Below, piece by piece: positions 9,199-9,505 of a DNA stretch of 9,505 nucleotides (its first letter is position 1; every line of letters begins with the position of its first letter). The DNA comes from Deinococcus marmoris DSM 12784. GTDB lineage: Bacteria; Deinococcota; Deinococci; Deinococcales; Deinococcaceae. A program made the position numbers and the translations under genes. The notes beneath the pieces are model-generated. The model was not told the origin of the DNA. It saw only the letters and a program-made list of their open reading frames with translations, and searched no databases. The stretch covers positions 1 to 9,505 of the forward strand of contig NZ_JNIV01000135.1 in the NCBI RefSeq assembly GCF_000701405.1. Reading direction: 5' to 3'.

Positions 9199-9505
9199 TT
9201 AAGTGGCGCTGGGTGCGGAGAAAGGTTGATTTAAGAGGCCGAAGTATATTTCGGCCTGTGGGTGATCCCATCTCAGCGCTCTCGCCAGATATTGCCAGCC
9301 ATACTGGACCACGCTGACTGCGCGACGACCATGCGCTTTGACTGGAATTGGTTTGGACGCATTCATCCAGACGCCCACCCGCAGACAGCACACCCAGGCC
9401 AGCGTGACCAGTCCAAACAACCGCTCTAATCGGTCAGCGTGGGTCACCGCTGACCGTTCCAGGTCAAAGCCACGCGACTTCATGCTGCTGAACGTACACT
9501 CGATG
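9199..9505 (-). CDS. IS4-family transposase, C-terminal part (5' end outside window)
   Basis: The frame is open to the right edge of the window, so the gene starts beyond it; the ATG at 9483 is internal. The first visible residues, IECTFSSMKSRGFDLE, carry the E-x6-K part of the YREK signature of IS4-type DDE transposases, E being the catalytic glutamate. They are followed by the family's helical tail (THADRLERLFGLVTLAWVC) and a KPIPVKAHGRRAVSV basic segment. It ends in APSAT at TAA 9201-9199. The catalytic aspartates lie outside the window, so activity cannot be judged. It reads in the same direction as the truncated surface-protein gene immediately after it. Confidence 0.85.
   Translation of the reverse strand, partial: IECTFSSMKSRGFDLERSAVTHADRLERLFGLVTLAWVCCLRVGVWMNASKPIPVKAHGRRAVSVVQYGWQYLARALRWDHPQAEIYFGLLNQPFSAPSAT
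9236..9257. repeat. Perfect 8-base stem-loop inside the transposase 3' end
   Basis: AGGCCGAA and TTCGGCCT pair exactly around a six-base AT-rich loop. On the - strand it lies within the codons for QAEIYFGL, about 35 bases before the transposase stop. There is no T-tract after it, so it is not a clear terminator; it could be a structure limiting expression or simply chance. Confidence 0.4.

Larger units (their letters stand above)
9192..9505 (-). mobile_element. IS4-family insertion sequence, 3' end
   Basis: This holds the transposase tail and the few bases between its stop and the surface-protein remnant. The exact element end cannot be fixed: no partner repeat is visible, and the junction with host sequence could lie anywhere between about 9140 and 9198. 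The lower boundary given is therefore approximate. Confidence 0.55.

Noticed and set aside
1..9505. Composite transposon carrying the surface genes
   Set aside because: The flanking elements belong to different families, and each interrupts a host gene instead of bounding a complete cargo.

Overview
The window looks like the chromosome or a large replicon of a Deinococcus-like bacterium. The base composition is GC-rich, there are large exported proteins built from DUF11-type repeats plus an outer-membrane barrel protein (a mix typical of Deinococcus-Thermus envelopes), and insertion sequences lie on both sides. The genus is an inference from family resemblance, not a database hit.

Layout. 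Positions 1-317 hold the right end of an IS5-type insertion sequence: the C-terminal part of its DDE transposase on the + strand, and its terminal sequence ending at about 317. On the - strand, 304-4641 encodes a 1445-residue secreted protein with an N-terminal beta-rich region, Ig-like and DUF11-like domains and a C-terminal beta-barrel; its 3' end is cut off by the IS. Directly upstream in the same operon, 4646-7444 encodes a 932-residue secreted protein with several DUF11-like domains and an SdrD-type B domain. The intergenic stretch 7445-7619 carries the ribosome binding site of the 932-residue gene, a perfect 17-base palindrome and a strong intrinsic terminator. The terminator ends the next gene, 7620-9191 (- strand), a DUF11-type surface protein that has lost its start and signal peptide. 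From about 9199 to the right edge lies the 3' end of an IS4-type transposase gene, also on the - strand.

How the parts fit. The 932- and 1445-residue genes are four bases apart, each with its own signal peptide, so they are probably co-translated and exported together. The first resembles an extracellular or periplasmic repeat adhesin, the second an outer-membrane protein that could anchor or display it; this partnership is an inference. The third gene is a separate transcription unit closed by its own terminator and is now joined to an IS element. The cell-envelope locus is therefore bounded and damaged at both ends by two unrelated insertion sequences: its 3'-most gene has lost its C-terminus and its 5'-most gene its N-terminus. 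Only the 932-residue gene looks complete. No RNA genes, CRISPR arrays, phage genes or replication origins were seen.
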